This document shows, one piece after another, positions 25,407 to 33,367 of a stretch of DNA of 50,258 bases. This DNA comes from Aeriscardovia sp. Its GTDB lineage: Bacteria; Actinomycetota; Actinomycetes; Actinomycetales; Bifidobacteriaceae. Made by a program: the position numbers and the translations under genes. The first letter of the stretch is position 1, and each line of letters begins with the position of its first letter. The DNA lies in assembly GCA_017413255.1 (NCBI GenBank), contig JAFPUC010000011.1, forward strand, positions 1 to 50,258, written 5' to 3'. Below the pieces are notes generated by a model. The model saw only the letters and a list, made by a program, of their open reading frames with translations. It made no database searches and was not told where the DNA came from.

Positions 25407-26390
25407 ATGAAAAATTCCGGGAACGCCGCGCTCCTAAATAAAATAAGAAGTATGATTGATACTTCTAAGGTTTACGATTCGGTCATAATCGGATCCGGCC
25501 CTGCCGGATACACGGCCGGAATCTACCTGGGCAGGGCGGGTTTTAAGCCCCTCTTGCTCACAGGATCCCTTCTTCCCGGAGGGGAACTTACGGAAACCAC
25601 TCTCGTGGAAAACTATCCCGGATTTCCCGAAGGCGTACAGGGCCCCGATCTCATGGAAAATATGAAGGCCCAGGCCGAAAAGTTTGACGTGCAGCTTGAA
25701 AGCGAAGACGCCGAAGGGATAGAGGACGGAGAAAACAGCTGCAAGATCGTCAAAACCCGTCTTGGCAAGATTATGGCCAAAACTGTGGTAGTGGCAACCG
25801 GAAGCACGCATAGAAAACTGGAAATTCCCGGAGAAAAAGAATATGCGGGGCTGGGAGTGTCCTACTGCGCCACATGCGACGGCTTTTTCTTCAAAAATAA
25901 AAAGATCGCCGTGATAGGCGGAGGAGACAGCGCCCTGACCGACGCCCTCTTCCTTACCAGATTCTCCGACTGCGTCTACCTTATCCACAGAAGAGACACT
26001 TTCCGCTCCAGGGGGGTTTTGCCACAGAGGGTTCAAGAGTGCCTCAAAATAAAGATTGAATATAATTCCCTTCCCATAGAGGTTTTGGGAGACGGAGAAA
26101 AAGTGACGGGCATAAAACTGAAAGACAGGGAAAGCGGCAACGAAAGGGAGCTGCAGGTAGATGCGATCTTTGTAGATATCGGCTCGGTTCCACAAACGGG
26201 TTTTCTTGGAAACTACCTGGAACTGGATCCTGCAGGCTACATCCTCATCAAAGATTCGTCTTCCCTAACATCTAAGCCCGCAGTCTTTGCCGCAGGAGAC
26301 TGCGCCGACCCCGTCTACAGGCAGGCCGTAACGGCTGCAGGAAGCGGATGCAAGGCCGCAATAGACGCCCAAAGGTATCTTCTAAACTAG
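25407..26390 (+). CDS. trxB: Thioredoxin-disulfide reductase
   Basis: A flavoprotein that passes electrons from NADPH to thioredoxin. FAD binding: VIIGSGPAGYTAGIYLGRAGF near residue 27. The redox-active CATC is at 154-157 (SYCATCDGFFF). NADPH binding: VIGGGDSALTDALFL near 170. The C-terminal FAD motif is VFAAGDCADPVYRQ. Length is 327 residues, with a 20-residue N-terminal extension; GGAAGGG before the ATG supports the long form over the ATG at residue 17. In actinobacteria trxB usually follows murJ and precedes parB; here about 13 kb of accessory DNA separates it from murJ. It converges on parB with a nine-base overlap. Confidence 0.95.
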   Translation: MKNSGNAALLNKIRSMIDTSKVYDSVIIGSGPAGYTAGIYLGRAGFKPLLLTGSLLPGGELTETTLVENYPGFPEGVQGPDLMENMKAQAEKFDVQLESEDAEGIEDGENSCKIVKTRLGKIMAKTVVVATGSTHRKLEIPGEKEYAGLGVSYCATCDGFFFKNKKIAVIGGGDSALTDALFLTRFSDCVYLIHRRDTFRSRGVLPQRVQECLKIKIEYNSLPIEVLGDGEKVTGIKLKDRESGNERELQVDAIFVDIGSVPQTGFLGNYLELDPAGYILIKDSSSLTSKPAVFAAGDCADPVYRQAVTAAGSGCKAAIDAQRYLLN

Positions 26391-26828
26391 ATTGCTCTCC
26401 CGATAAATCTTTAAAGATTCCCTTTGGGTAAGGGGGGCTACGCGGGAGGGTATCCTTTTTATTCCAAGATTTTTAAAGGCCAGAAGGCGCCTGTATCCGG
26501 CCACAAGCTCGAAATCTTCCCCCTGTTTTCTTAAAAGTACGGGCGAGAGAAGCCCCACGCGCGAGATGGAGCATTTCAGGCCTTCGATTTCTTTTTCCCT
26601 GGATCTGTCTATAAAATCGGGAATTTGTATTTTATTTACGCTCACCGTTGCAGATTTCCATGCGATGGCGCGGGGTGAATTAAAGATCGCATCCACCCCC
26701 CGCTTAGGGGAAGGGGAAGCGCTCTTTCTCCTCGCCACTTTTCCCAGGCTTACGGCCTTCGCTTCCTCTGCCTCTCCGGGCATCTTGGGAAAGAGCGCCT
26801 TAAGCCCGCGCCCCATTTGGCTTTCCAT
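26382..26828 (-). CDS. parB: Truncated ParB-like protein lacking the DNA-binding domain
   Basis: 148 residues, where ParB usually has 280-450. The N-terminal MGRGLKALFP is the conserved ParA-interaction motif. The CTP-binding ParB-N domain follows: VNKIQIPDFIDRSREKEIEGL, SISRVGLLSPVLLR, and AGYRRLLAFKNLG in place of the GERRxRA box. The protein ends at ESNLV, where the ENLQR-type box normally leads into the helix-turn-helix that binds parS and the C-terminal dimerisation domain. Both are missing. The stop overlaps the 3' end of the convergent trxB by nine bases, leaving no room for the lost part. It starts directly after the parA stop. No parS site (TGTTTCACGTGAAACA-like) was noticed in the window by eye. 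Confidence 0.8.
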   Translation of the reverse strand: MESQMGRGLKALFPKMPGEAEEAKAVSLGKVARRKSASPSPKRGVDAIFNSPRAIAWKSATVSVNKIQIPDFIDRSREKEIEGLKCSISRVGLLSPVLLRKQGEDFELVAGYRRLLAFKNLGIKRIPSRVAPLTQRESLKIYRESNLV

Positions 26829-27779
26829 TTACAGCCTTTCCGCTATCTCTATGCACGCCTGCCTGTAGGCTACGGCGGCCGGGGAAGAAGGGTCAAAAGA
26901 AGTGAGGCTTTCTCCGGCAGCCGCAGCCTCCGCCACCCTGACCAGCCTTGGAATGGAAGAAGAAAGGACAAGGGAGGGGTAGGCTTCTCTGACCGCTTCG
27001 CAGATTTTGCGGCTCAGGATTGTGCGCCTGTCCACCATGTTTAAAATCATCATCACGTTTTTAAGATCAGGGTTAAAGTTGAGCCTTACCAGGTTTATCG
27101 TGCGCAAAAGCTGGTTAAGACCCTCCAGGGCGTAGTACTCCACCTGCACCGGAATTAAAACTTCCCTGCTGGCCGTAAGGGCGTTTAGAACCAAAAGGCC
27201 CAAGGAGGGGGCGCAGTCTATAAATACGTACTCATACTTTTTTCCGCTTCTTTCCAGGTAGGAAAAAAGGTATTTTTTGAGCACGGCCTCCCTTTGGGGC
27301 TCTCCTGCCATTTCCAGTTCTATTGCAGACAAGTCAATGCTGGAAGGCACCACTTCAAGGCTCGGGAAGATGGGGCTTTCCCTTACGACTTCCTGCATGC
27401 CGGCTTGTCCGGTCATTACTTCGTATATACCCTTGCCCCTTTGGCGCACACCCAAGGAACTTGAAGTATTGGCCTGGGGGTCAAGATCTATTACCAGCAC
27501 GGGTATGCCCTCTGCCGCAAAGGAAGTCGCCACATTTACGGTGGTTGTGGTCTTTCCCACTCCCCCTTTCTGATTTGTCACAGACACGATCCTGGTGGCG
27601 CCAGACCTTTTTATCCTTTTTGAGTTTACGGACTTAGCCAAAAGGGTGTCATGTAAAAGGTCTGAGCCTATAGAGGAATCCGATCCCATGATCCTGGAAA
27701 GGATGTCGTCGGCATTTTCAAATCCGCCCCTCAGCTCCCTGGCAGAGGGAATGCGATCTTCCCACTTAAATTCTTCCAT
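26829..27779 (-). CDS. parA: Chromosome-partitioning ATPase ParA
   Basis: 316 residues. The deviant Walker A KGGVGKTTT (within SVTNQKGGVGKTTTTVNVA), LVIDLDPQANTSSSLG and YVFIDCAPSLGLLVLNAL identify a Soj/ParA ATPase that binds DNA nonspecifically and is driven by ParB. An N-terminal extension of about 65 residues (FKWEDRIPSARELRGGFE) precedes the ATPase, as in other actinobacteria. The ATG at 27779 follows GGAGG by five bases and overlaps the rsmG stop (TGATG). It is active-looking although its partner ParB is truncated. Confidence 0.93.
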   Translation of the reverse strand: MEEFKWEDRIPSARELRGGFENADDILSRIMGSDSSIGSDLLHDTLLAKSVNSKRIKRSGATRIVSVTNQKGGVGKTTTTVNVATSFAAEGIPVLVIDLDPQANTSSSLGVRQRGKGIYEVMTGQAGMQEVVRESPIFPSLEVVPSSIDLSAIELEMAGEPQREAVLKKYLFSYLERSGKKYEYVFIDCAPSLGLLVLNALTASREVLIPVQVEYYALEGLNQLLRTINLVRLNFNPDLKNVMMILNMVDRRTILSRKICEAVREAYPSLVLSSSIPRLVRVAEAAAAGESLTSFDPSSPAAVAYRQACIEIAERL

Positions 27780-28345
27780 CAGCGCCTCCGAACCGGGAAG
27801 AATGCAACAAATGTCTCTTCCCCGCCTTCCTGCTGCACGCGGCAAAGCTGGGATCCGGGCACGTCCTTTACCTCTTCGACTGCCTTCTTTCCCTTCAGGG
27901 CAAAGGCCCATCCCTCGTCTTTGACAAGGGGGGAAAGGAGGGGAGGAAGGTTGGACAAGGCAGACAGCGCCCTGCACACGGCCGCGTCGAACTTTTCTCC
28001 CTTCCATTGCTCGGCCTTCAATTTGAAAACCTGCACATTTTCAAGCTCCAGCTCTCTTTTCATCCGGTCCAGCCAATTTTTTCTAAGGGCCCTGGGCTCC
28101 AAAAGGGTGAAGTTTACGGAAGGCAGGAGGATGGCCAAAACCACTCCCGGAAGCCCTGCGCCGCTTCCCACGTCCACTACGCTTTTTGCCCCAATTTTTT
28201 CAATGAAAGGGGCGAGCACGGCGCAGTTTTCCACATGCCTTTCCCACACCCTTTGCGCCTCTTTAGGGCCTATAAGTCCGAGGGAGGGGCCCTGAGAGGA
28301 AAGCAGGGAGGAAAAAGCCCTCATTTTTTCGCTTTCAATCCCCAT
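27779..28345 (-). CDS. rsmG: 16S rRNA (guanine527-N7)-methyltransferase
   Basis: About 188 residues. Methylates G527 in 16S rRNA with SAM; loss gives low-level streptomycin resistance. Motifs: QRVWERHVENCAVLAPFI near residue 30 (the family's WxRH...NS-like segment) and VVDVGSGAGLPGVVLAI (SAM site), then LLEPRALRKNWL and AVCRALSALSNL. Two ATGs lie close together; AAGGGGGG is six bases before the second (28345) and touches the first (28351), so I prefer the second. The jag gene, usually found between yidC and rsmG, is absent; only about 30 bases separate the two. Confidence 0.92.
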   Translation of the reverse strand: MGIESEKMRAFSSLLSSQGPSLGLIGPKEAQRVWERHVENCAVLAPFIEKIGAKSVVDVGSGAGLPGVVLAILLPSVNFTLLEPRALRKNWLDRMKRELELENVQVFKLKAEQWKGEKFDAAVCRALSALSNLPPLLSPLVKDEGWAFALKGKKAVEEVKDVPGSQLCRVQQEGGEETFVAFFPVRRR

Positions 28346-28375
28346 TTTCATCCCCCCTTTTCTAAGAAATGCCCT

Positions 28376-29368
28376 TTATTTCCCTTTCTTCTTCGACTTT
28401 TTCCTCACCGGCTGCACCCTTTGGTAGCCCTGGACCGACTTTTGCTCCTGCTCGGCTATAACCCTGGCCTCTTCTTCTTCCTCTATCGTGGGGAGGCCCT
28501 TTTTGGCCCTCCGGGCTATCTCTTTCTTCAGATCCCTTGCCTTCTTCTTTTCTCCGGCCCGGGATCCTGCCACCGGGAAGCGGTTTACCTGCCAAAGAGT
28601 TTGAAGCAGGGACCAAATGTTAGTAGTGAGCCAATAGATGAGCACTCCGAAGGGGGCTATAGCCGCCGACCAGATGTAGAGCAGGGGCATTCCTATGGCC
28701 ATGCCCCATTGGGCCTTCCTCCCCTTGCCCTTTAGCTGATCTATCGGGGTGTTGTAGTGCATGGTGTAGAAGGTCATGTAGAACATAGACACGCACATAA
28801 ACGCGGTAATGATGCCTATGGTCCATTTCCCTCCCCCGCTGGCCGATCCGAAAAGGGCGGAAAGCTTTACGTTTATAAAGACGGTGTTTTCTATCTGCGA
28901 AGCCACCTGTCTTGTAAAGGCGCCCAGAGGCTTTATTTTTCCGGTAGCGATGGAAGAAAGGTTGAAAAGCGAATCGTAGAGGGCTATGAATACCGGGCCC
29001 TGCACCAGCATAGGCAGGCAGCTTGTAAGGGGGTTGCTTCCGGCCTCCTTGTAAATCTGCATGGTCTCGCGCTGCTTGGCCTCCTGGCTGGCCGGATCTT
29101 TTTTGCCCTTATACTTTGCGTTTATTTTTGCCAGTTCCGGCTGCATGGCCTGCATTTTGGCCATGGCGTTTATCTGCTTGGTGTAAAGGGGGAAAATGCA
29201 GGCCCTGACGATCATGGTCATAAATATTATGCTCAGGCACCATGCAAAGCCGCTCCCGTCGGCCATTCCGCACCTGACCAGAACCCAGTGGCACGCCCAC
29301 ATAATCCATGAGATTATCCACTCGAGAGGGTAGAAGATCGTGCTGATTAAGTGAATAAAACCGCCCAT
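28376..29368 (-). CDS. yidC: Membrane protein insertase YidC
   Basis: 330 residues. Inserts and folds inner-membrane proteins, alone or with SecYEG. The core holds SIIFMTMIVRACIFPLYTKQ with the hydrophilic-groove Arg, then MQPELAKINAKYKGKKDP (the cytoplasmic coiled hairpin), GSNPLTSCLPMLVQGPVFIALY and a final PFGVLIYWLTTNIWSLLQ. The C-terminal ~65 residues are a basic tail ending KKKGK that can contact the ribosome. It has the short actinobacterial/Gram-positive N-terminus. The ATG overlaps the yidD stop (TAATG). Confidence 0.95.
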   Translation of the reverse strand: MGGFIHLISTIFYPLEWIISWIMWACHWVLVRCGMADGSGFAWCLSIIFMTMIVRACIFPLYTKQINAMAKMQAMQPELAKINAKYKGKKDPASQEAKQRETMQIYKEAGSNPLTSCLPMLVQGPVFIALYDSLFNLSSIATGKIKPLGAFTRQVASQIENTVFINVKLSALFGSASGGGKWTIGIITAFMCVSMFYMTFYTMHYNTPIDQLKGKGRKAQWGMAIGMPLLYIWSAAIAPFGVLIYWLTTNIWSLLQTLWQVNRFPVAGSRAGEKKKARDLKKEIARRAKKGLPTIEEEEEARVIAEQEQKSVQGYQRVQPVRKKSKKKGK

Positions 29369-29706
29369 TAGGCTCTACCCCTCCCGTTTTCCTTCATCTG
29401 GTTTTCTAAAGTGACTATGGGCTCGACAGTAGGCTCCTCATGAGCTTTAGACCATGAAAAACGGTAAAAAAGCGAGAACCTGCGCGGTACGTCGTCTATT
29501 CCTCCCGCGCTCCACGGGTTGCATCTCAGCAGGCGCAGCCCTGCAAGCAAAAGGCCCCTTGCCACCCCAAACCTCTTCACGGCTATGACCGTATACATAG
29601 AACAGCTTGGATAGTACTTGCATTTAGGCCCCGAAAGCGGGGAAATAAAGCGCCTGTAAAACCCTATGGCGGCGCAAAGCCCCCTGGAGGCTAGAGAATC
29701 TTTCAT
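29368..29706 (-). CDS. yidD: Membrane protein insertion efficiency factor YidD
   Basis: 112 residues from the ATG at 29706, which overlaps the rnpA stop (ATGA). The family pattern is complete: IGFYRRFISPLSGPKCKYYP, SCSMYTVIAVKRFGVARG, and LRLLRCNPWSAGGIDDVP, with conserved Cys residues. YidD proteins assist YidC-dependent insertion at the membrane. The tail after residue 80 is poorly conserved. The longer reading from 29760 would overlap rnpA by 58 bases and is less likely. Confidence 0.9.
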   Translation of the reverse strand: MKDSLASRGLCAAIGFYRRFISPLSGPKCKYYPSCSMYTVIAVKRFGVARGLLLAGLRLLRCNPWSAGGIDDVPRRFSLFYRFSWSKAHEEPTVEPIVTLENQMKENGRGRA

Positions 29707-30038
29707 ACTTCGGATGCAATCTTCAAAAACGCGCCCTCTACTTCTCCGCGCAGATCCCAAAAGGAAGCCTTTGCGGCCGAAGGCTTTGCCCTGACCACCA
29801 CCCTGCTGCCTTCCGGGAGAGTCCTAGACAGCTCCCTACAGCAGGCCCTGAGGCGCCGCTTGACCCTGTTTCTTTCCACGGCGCATCCCACGGCTTTGGA
29901 AACGGCAAATCCGAAAGCCACTCCCGCTTCCGATGAGGGGCGGTAGTGAACTATCAGATGGGTGCATGGGGCCTTCCCTCCTCGGCAGACCTCCACAAAT
30001 TCGGAATGCTTCCTTATGCGGCCCGGGGCTGGGTTCAT
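29703..30038 (-). CDS. rnpA: Ribonuclease P protein component
   Basis: 111 residues, basic. The protein subunit of RNase P, which helps the RNA subunit trim the 5' ends of pre-tRNAs. The signature is [18 protein letters not shown], with the preceding GFAVSKAVG. The ATG overlaps the rpmH stop and its own stop overlaps yidD. Confidence 0.93.
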   Translation of the reverse strand: MNPAPGRIRKHSEFVEVCRGGKAPCTHLIVHYRPSSEAGVAFGFAVSKAVGCAVERNRVKRRLRACCRELSRTLPEGSRVVVRAKPSAAKASFWDLRGEVEGAFLKIASEV

Positions 30039-30169
30039 GCGCTCAGAACTTTACGCCCCTTGGCCCTGCGACGGTTGATTAGATCCCTTCCGGAACGGGT
30101 AGCCATGCGGTGCCTGAAGCCGTGCTTCATGCTCCTGCGGTGATTATTGGGTTGAAAAGTCCTTTTCAT
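30035..30169 (-). CDS. rpmH: 50S ribosomal protein L34
   Basis: 44 residues: [20 protein letters not shown], then [20 protein letters not shown] and VLSA. This is a textbook L34 of the large ribosomal subunit. It heads the minus-strand operon toward parB. The TGA overlaps the rnpA start by ATGA, a tighter join than usual. Confidence 0.97.
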   Translation of the reverse strand: MKRTFQPNNHRRSMKHGFRHRMATRSGRDLINRRRAKGRKVLSA

Positions 30170-30299
30170 CTACGCTCTCTCTCTGGGCTCGTTAGTCTGT
30201 TTTATATAATAAACATACTCATGTTACATGCACAACAAGAAATCCCATCCATCCGATTTTTGGCACAGTGGCCGAGCGCGTAAAAAGATAAGGCTGGAA

Positions 30300-31631
30300 A
30301 TGGAAGAATCCCATCAACAGGCACAAAGGGTCTGGGAAAAAGCCAGATCGGCATTGTTGAAAATTGAAAAACACAAAATTTACCAGGACTACATCTCCAG
30401 CCTAAGGGCGGACGTGCTTCTGGAAAAGCGGCTGATTTTGGACGCCCCCACCGAGCTGGTGCGATCTAAAATCGAGCACGATCTGGACCTTCAGATAAGA
30501 GAAGCCCTCAAGGAGGCATCCGGGGAGGATCTGGACTACCTCCTGTCGGTTTCGAGGAAGGAAAGGGAAAACCCCAACCTCCCCATCCGAGACCAGCTCA
30601 CGCACTTAGACCCCCAGGCCCGCTTTGACAACTTCGTCTCCGGCACCGCCACCGCTTTTGCCCACGCGGCCGCGGTTTCGGTTTCAGAAAGCCCGGGGGA
30701 AGGGTACAACCCCCTGTTCATCTATGGAAATTCGGGTCTTGGAAAGACCCATCTTTTAAACGCCATAGGAAACGAAGTCGTCTCTTCGCAGCCCGGCAAG
30801 AAGGTTTTCTACGTTACAAGCGAGGAATTTACAAACGAGTTCATAGAATCGGTAAAGGAAAACCGGGGCATGGACTTTAACAGAAAATACAGATCTTTCG
30901 ACGTTTTGCTTATAGATGACATCCAGTTCCTTGGCACGGGAAACAGAATTGAAACCCAAGAATCCTTTTTCAACACTTTTAACACCCTCTACGCGGAAAG
31001 AAAACAGGTGGTTGTCACTTCCGACGTGGCCCCCCGCCAGCTTAACGGAATGAAGGACCGCATGATAACGCGCTTCGAGCAGGGCCTCACGGTGGACGTG
31101 CAGCCTCCGGAAAAGGAGACGAGGGTGGCGATTTTAAGGATGAAAGCCGCAAGGAGCAGGCTGAAAATCTCCATTCCAGATTCCGTTTTAGACTTTATAG
31201 CCGACCAGGTCACAGACAATATCCGAGAGCTGGAGGGCGCCCTCCTTCGCGTAATAGCCCTCGCCAACTTAAATAAGCAGCAGGCCACCGTTCCTTTGGC
31301 GGCCCAGGCCCTCCAGGACTACTTCACCAAAAAAGCCCCCATGACTCCCGACGACATCATCAGAGTCGTGGCAGCTTATTTCGCCATACCCTATTTCGAC
31401 CTGCTCTCTTCCAAAAGGGTGAAAAACGTGGCCCTGGCCAGGCAGATAGCCATGTACATCTGCCGGGAAATGACGGGGCTGCCCTTGGCAAATATCGGGA
31501 AAGCTTTCGGAGGAAGGGACCACACCACCGTTATCCACGCCTACCAAAAAATAAGCGAAGAGATGACTGAAAAGCGCGATGTCTACGACCAGGTCACAGA
31601 CATCACTTCCCGCCTTCGCCGTACAAATTAG
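30300..31631 (+). CDS. dnaA: Chromosomal replication initiator DnaA
   Basis: Binds the DnaA boxes of the adjacent origin and melts it. Domain [19 protein letters not shown] near the N-terminus. The AAA+ domain: [19 protein letters not shown] (Walker A), [11 protein letters not shown] (Walker B), [16 protein letters not shown] and the sensor-2 region [14 protein letters not shown]. Domain IV ends with [16 protein letters not shown], the DNA-contacting signature. I chose the ATG at 30300 (443 residues): AAGG lies six bases upstream and domain I then begins close to the N-terminus. The ATG at 30228 would add 24 residues but has no visible ribosome-binding site. Confidence 0.93.
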   Translation: MEESHQQAQRVWEKARSALLKIEKHKIYQDYISSLRADVLLEKRLILDAPTELVRSKIEHDLDLQIREALKEASGEDLDYLLSVSRKERENPNLPIRDQLTHLDPQARFDNFVSGTATAFAHAAAVSVSESPGEGYNPLFIYGNSGLGKTHLLNAIGNEVVSSQPGKKVFYVTSEEFTNEFIESVKENRGMDFNRKYRSFDVLLIDDIQFLGTGNRIETQESFFNTFNTLYAERKQVVVTSDVAPRQLNGMKDRMITRFEQGLTVDVQPPEKETRVAILRMKAARSRLKISIPDSVLDFIADQVTDNIRELEGALLRVIALANLNKQQATVPLAAQALQDYFTKKAPMTPDDIIRVVAAYFAIPYFDLLSSKRVKNVALARQIAMYICREMTGLPLANIGKAFGGRDHTTVIHAYQKISEEMTEKRDVYDQVTDITSRLRRTN

Positions 31632-32242
31632 ATAAAAATCTTGCTGCGCGCCCATACGTATTTATTTATAATTTCTTCCTTATTTTTAACCGTATTTTTT
31701 TATGTGGATAAGTGGCGTTTTTCGGTGGATAACTATGTGGATAACTTGTGGATAAGTGGGGTTAAGTTATCCACAATTCGATTCATTGTGGATAAGTGCC
31801 CGTTTTTGAAAAAGTTATCCACAAGTTATCCACATAGTTATCCACAACAAAATCGTCTGCCGGCCCCTACGGGCAGTAAGGGCGAGGTATAGTTATCCAC
31901 TTATCCACCGCCCCTACTACTACCATATATATATCTTTAAACAGTGTTACTAGCTATTGAATGTGGTAGTAGAGCTGCGAGCTCTTTTTACCTAGAGAGA
32001 AAAAACAGGGCGGCTTTGAAAAACGTAAAACGGGAGGGCGGTGTCGCAAAAAAGAATATTTTTCAGAAAACTTTTTTGCAGACAAAAAAGGCAGGGGCAA
32101 AACGCGGAGAAGGAAGCGTTTCTTTTAATCGGGCACCTAGGGCTTAAAAACAAACGAAAAAAAGAAAATGCAGAATTTCTGCCGACCTTGAGAAGAGGGG
32201 AGTAGAATTTTTAATCCGAGAATTGAAAGGGAGGGAAAACAA
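31632..32242. other. Origin of replication (oriC) between dnaA and dnaN
   Basis: Eight perfect DnaA boxes: TGTGGATAA at 31703-31711, 31736-31744, 31747-31755 and 31787-31795, and TTATCCACA at 31767-31775, 31815-31823, 31826-31834 and 31838-31846. Three one-mismatch boxes lie at 31724-31732, 31893-31901 and 31901-31909. The box orientation flips at about 31760. AT-rich stretches lie at about 31655-31702 and 31925-31940. The last 270 bases before dnaN are A+T-rich and purine-rich, hold no gene, and contain the dnaN ribosome-binding site AGGGAGG. A plus-strand frame at 31944-32147 there is not credible. Confidence 0.95.
31893..31940 (+). promoter_or_regulatory. Probable basal unwinding element with DnaA-trios
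   Basis: Two adjoining near-perfect DnaA boxes (31893-31909) are followed by GCCCC and then CTACTACTA (31914-31922), which reads 3'-GATGATGAT-5' on the other strand, and then the AT-rich CCATATATATAT. Box, GC-rich spacer and 3'-GAT-5' trios in that order is the published layout of bacterial origin-melting elements. Confidence 0.65.
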
Positions 32243-33367
32243 ATGCAGCTGTCTATAGGGACCGCAGATTTGAAAGATGCGATCACATGGGCGAAAGACG
32301 CCCTGTCTCAAACTTCACCCGAGCTTGCCAAGATAAGGCTGGAAACCGCAGGAAACGAACTTAAAGTGAAGGCAGTCGGAAGAGAGCAGGCTGCCTGCTA
32401 CTCCGTACCCGCAAGAATTGAAGCCGAAGGATCGGCGGTTGTTTGGGCGGATCTGGCTTTCAAGGGCATCCAGTCCCTCTCTTCCGACTACTGCTCCATG
32501 GAGACTGAGGGCAACGAAGTGAAAGTGTGGTCCGGAGGATTTACTTTGAAGCTCACTGAAGTGGAAGACAGTGTAGAATTCCCGGATCTCCCCCCCGTCC
32601 AGGGGACCATCCTTCCTTCCGATCTTGCCCACGGCGTGCAAAGATCGGCCTTTTCGGCTTCAAGAATTGGCAATGACCCTGAAGGCTTTAAGTCAGTTAG
32701 AATGGACTTTAGGGATTCGCAGATCATCTTTACCGCCACCAACCGCTACCGCATAGCCAGGTGCGTTGCCAAGTGGAGCCCCGCCAAAGAGGGAAAGGGA
32801 GTCGCCCTGGTGAACGCTTCTGCTCTGAAGTCCATTGCCAATTCTTTCAAGAGCGATTCCGACCAGGAGCCTGTGCGCATCGCATTCAATCCCGAGGACC
32901 CCGAAATTATCGCCTTTGAGAGCGCAGGAAAGCTTAAAACCATCCAGCTCTTGGATCCCGCCGCGCTTCCCGAAACCGAATGGCTGTTTAAAGACGACTA
33001 CGAAATCAACGTAATCATGGAAAAAGAGCAATTCTTCTCCACCTTTAAACGCGTGGCTTCCGTGGCAGATCCCAGGGAGGGGGCGGTCCACGTAGACATC
33101 TCTCCCGCCAAAGCCGTTATAAGCGTCGCAACTGAGAAGGCCCACTCAAAGGAGACGGTTGACGCCACGCTGGTAGGGCGGGCCTCGGAAATGGATTTCA
33201 CCCCCTACTATGTGACGGAATGGTTGTCTTCAATCACCCATCCCTTCATCCGCCTGAGGATGAATGAGGATGTGAAAATAGTCGAATTTGACGGCCAGGA
33301 TGGAAGGAACGCAAGCCCCGATCTCTCCTACCGCTATTTAGTCACCCCATTCACACCCGAAAAGTGA
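32243..33367 (+). CDS. dnaN: DNA polymerase III sliding clamp (beta subunit)
   Basis: 374 residues, full length. The ring-shaped processivity clamp of the replicase. AGGGAGG precedes the ATG. Recognisable parts are FTATNRYRIARCVAKW in the middle domain and the C-terminal YLVTPFTPEK, near the usual end of the clamp with its partner-binding region. The last codons overlap the recF start (GTGA), so recF is translated by coupling. Confidence 0.95.
   Translation: MQLSIGTADLKDAITWAKDALSQTSPELAKIRLETAGNELKVKAVGREQAACYSVPARIEAEGSAVVWADLAFKGIQSLSSDYCSMETEGNEVKVWSGGFTLKLTEVEDSVEFPDLPPVQGTILPSDLAHGVQRSAFSASRIGNDPEGFKSVRMDFRDSQIIFTATNRYRIARCVAKWSPAKEGKGVALVNASALKSIANSFKSDSDQEPVRIAFNPEDPEIIAFESAGKLKTIQLLDPAALPETEWLFKDDYEINVIMEKEQFFSTFKRVASVADPREGAVHVDISPAKAVISVATEKAHSKETVDATLVGRASEMDFTPYYVTEWLSSITHPFIRLRMNEDVKIVEFDGQDGRNASPDLSYRYLVTPFTPEK

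Noticed and set aside
31944..32147. 67-residue frame between oriC and dnaN
   Set aside because: Lysine/arginine-rich translation of the A-rich dnaN leader, with no ribosome-binding site.
26382..32242. parS sites near the origin
   Set aside because: No TGTTTCACGTGAAACA-like sequence was seen by eye in the intergenic parts; a degenerate site could be missed without a computed search.
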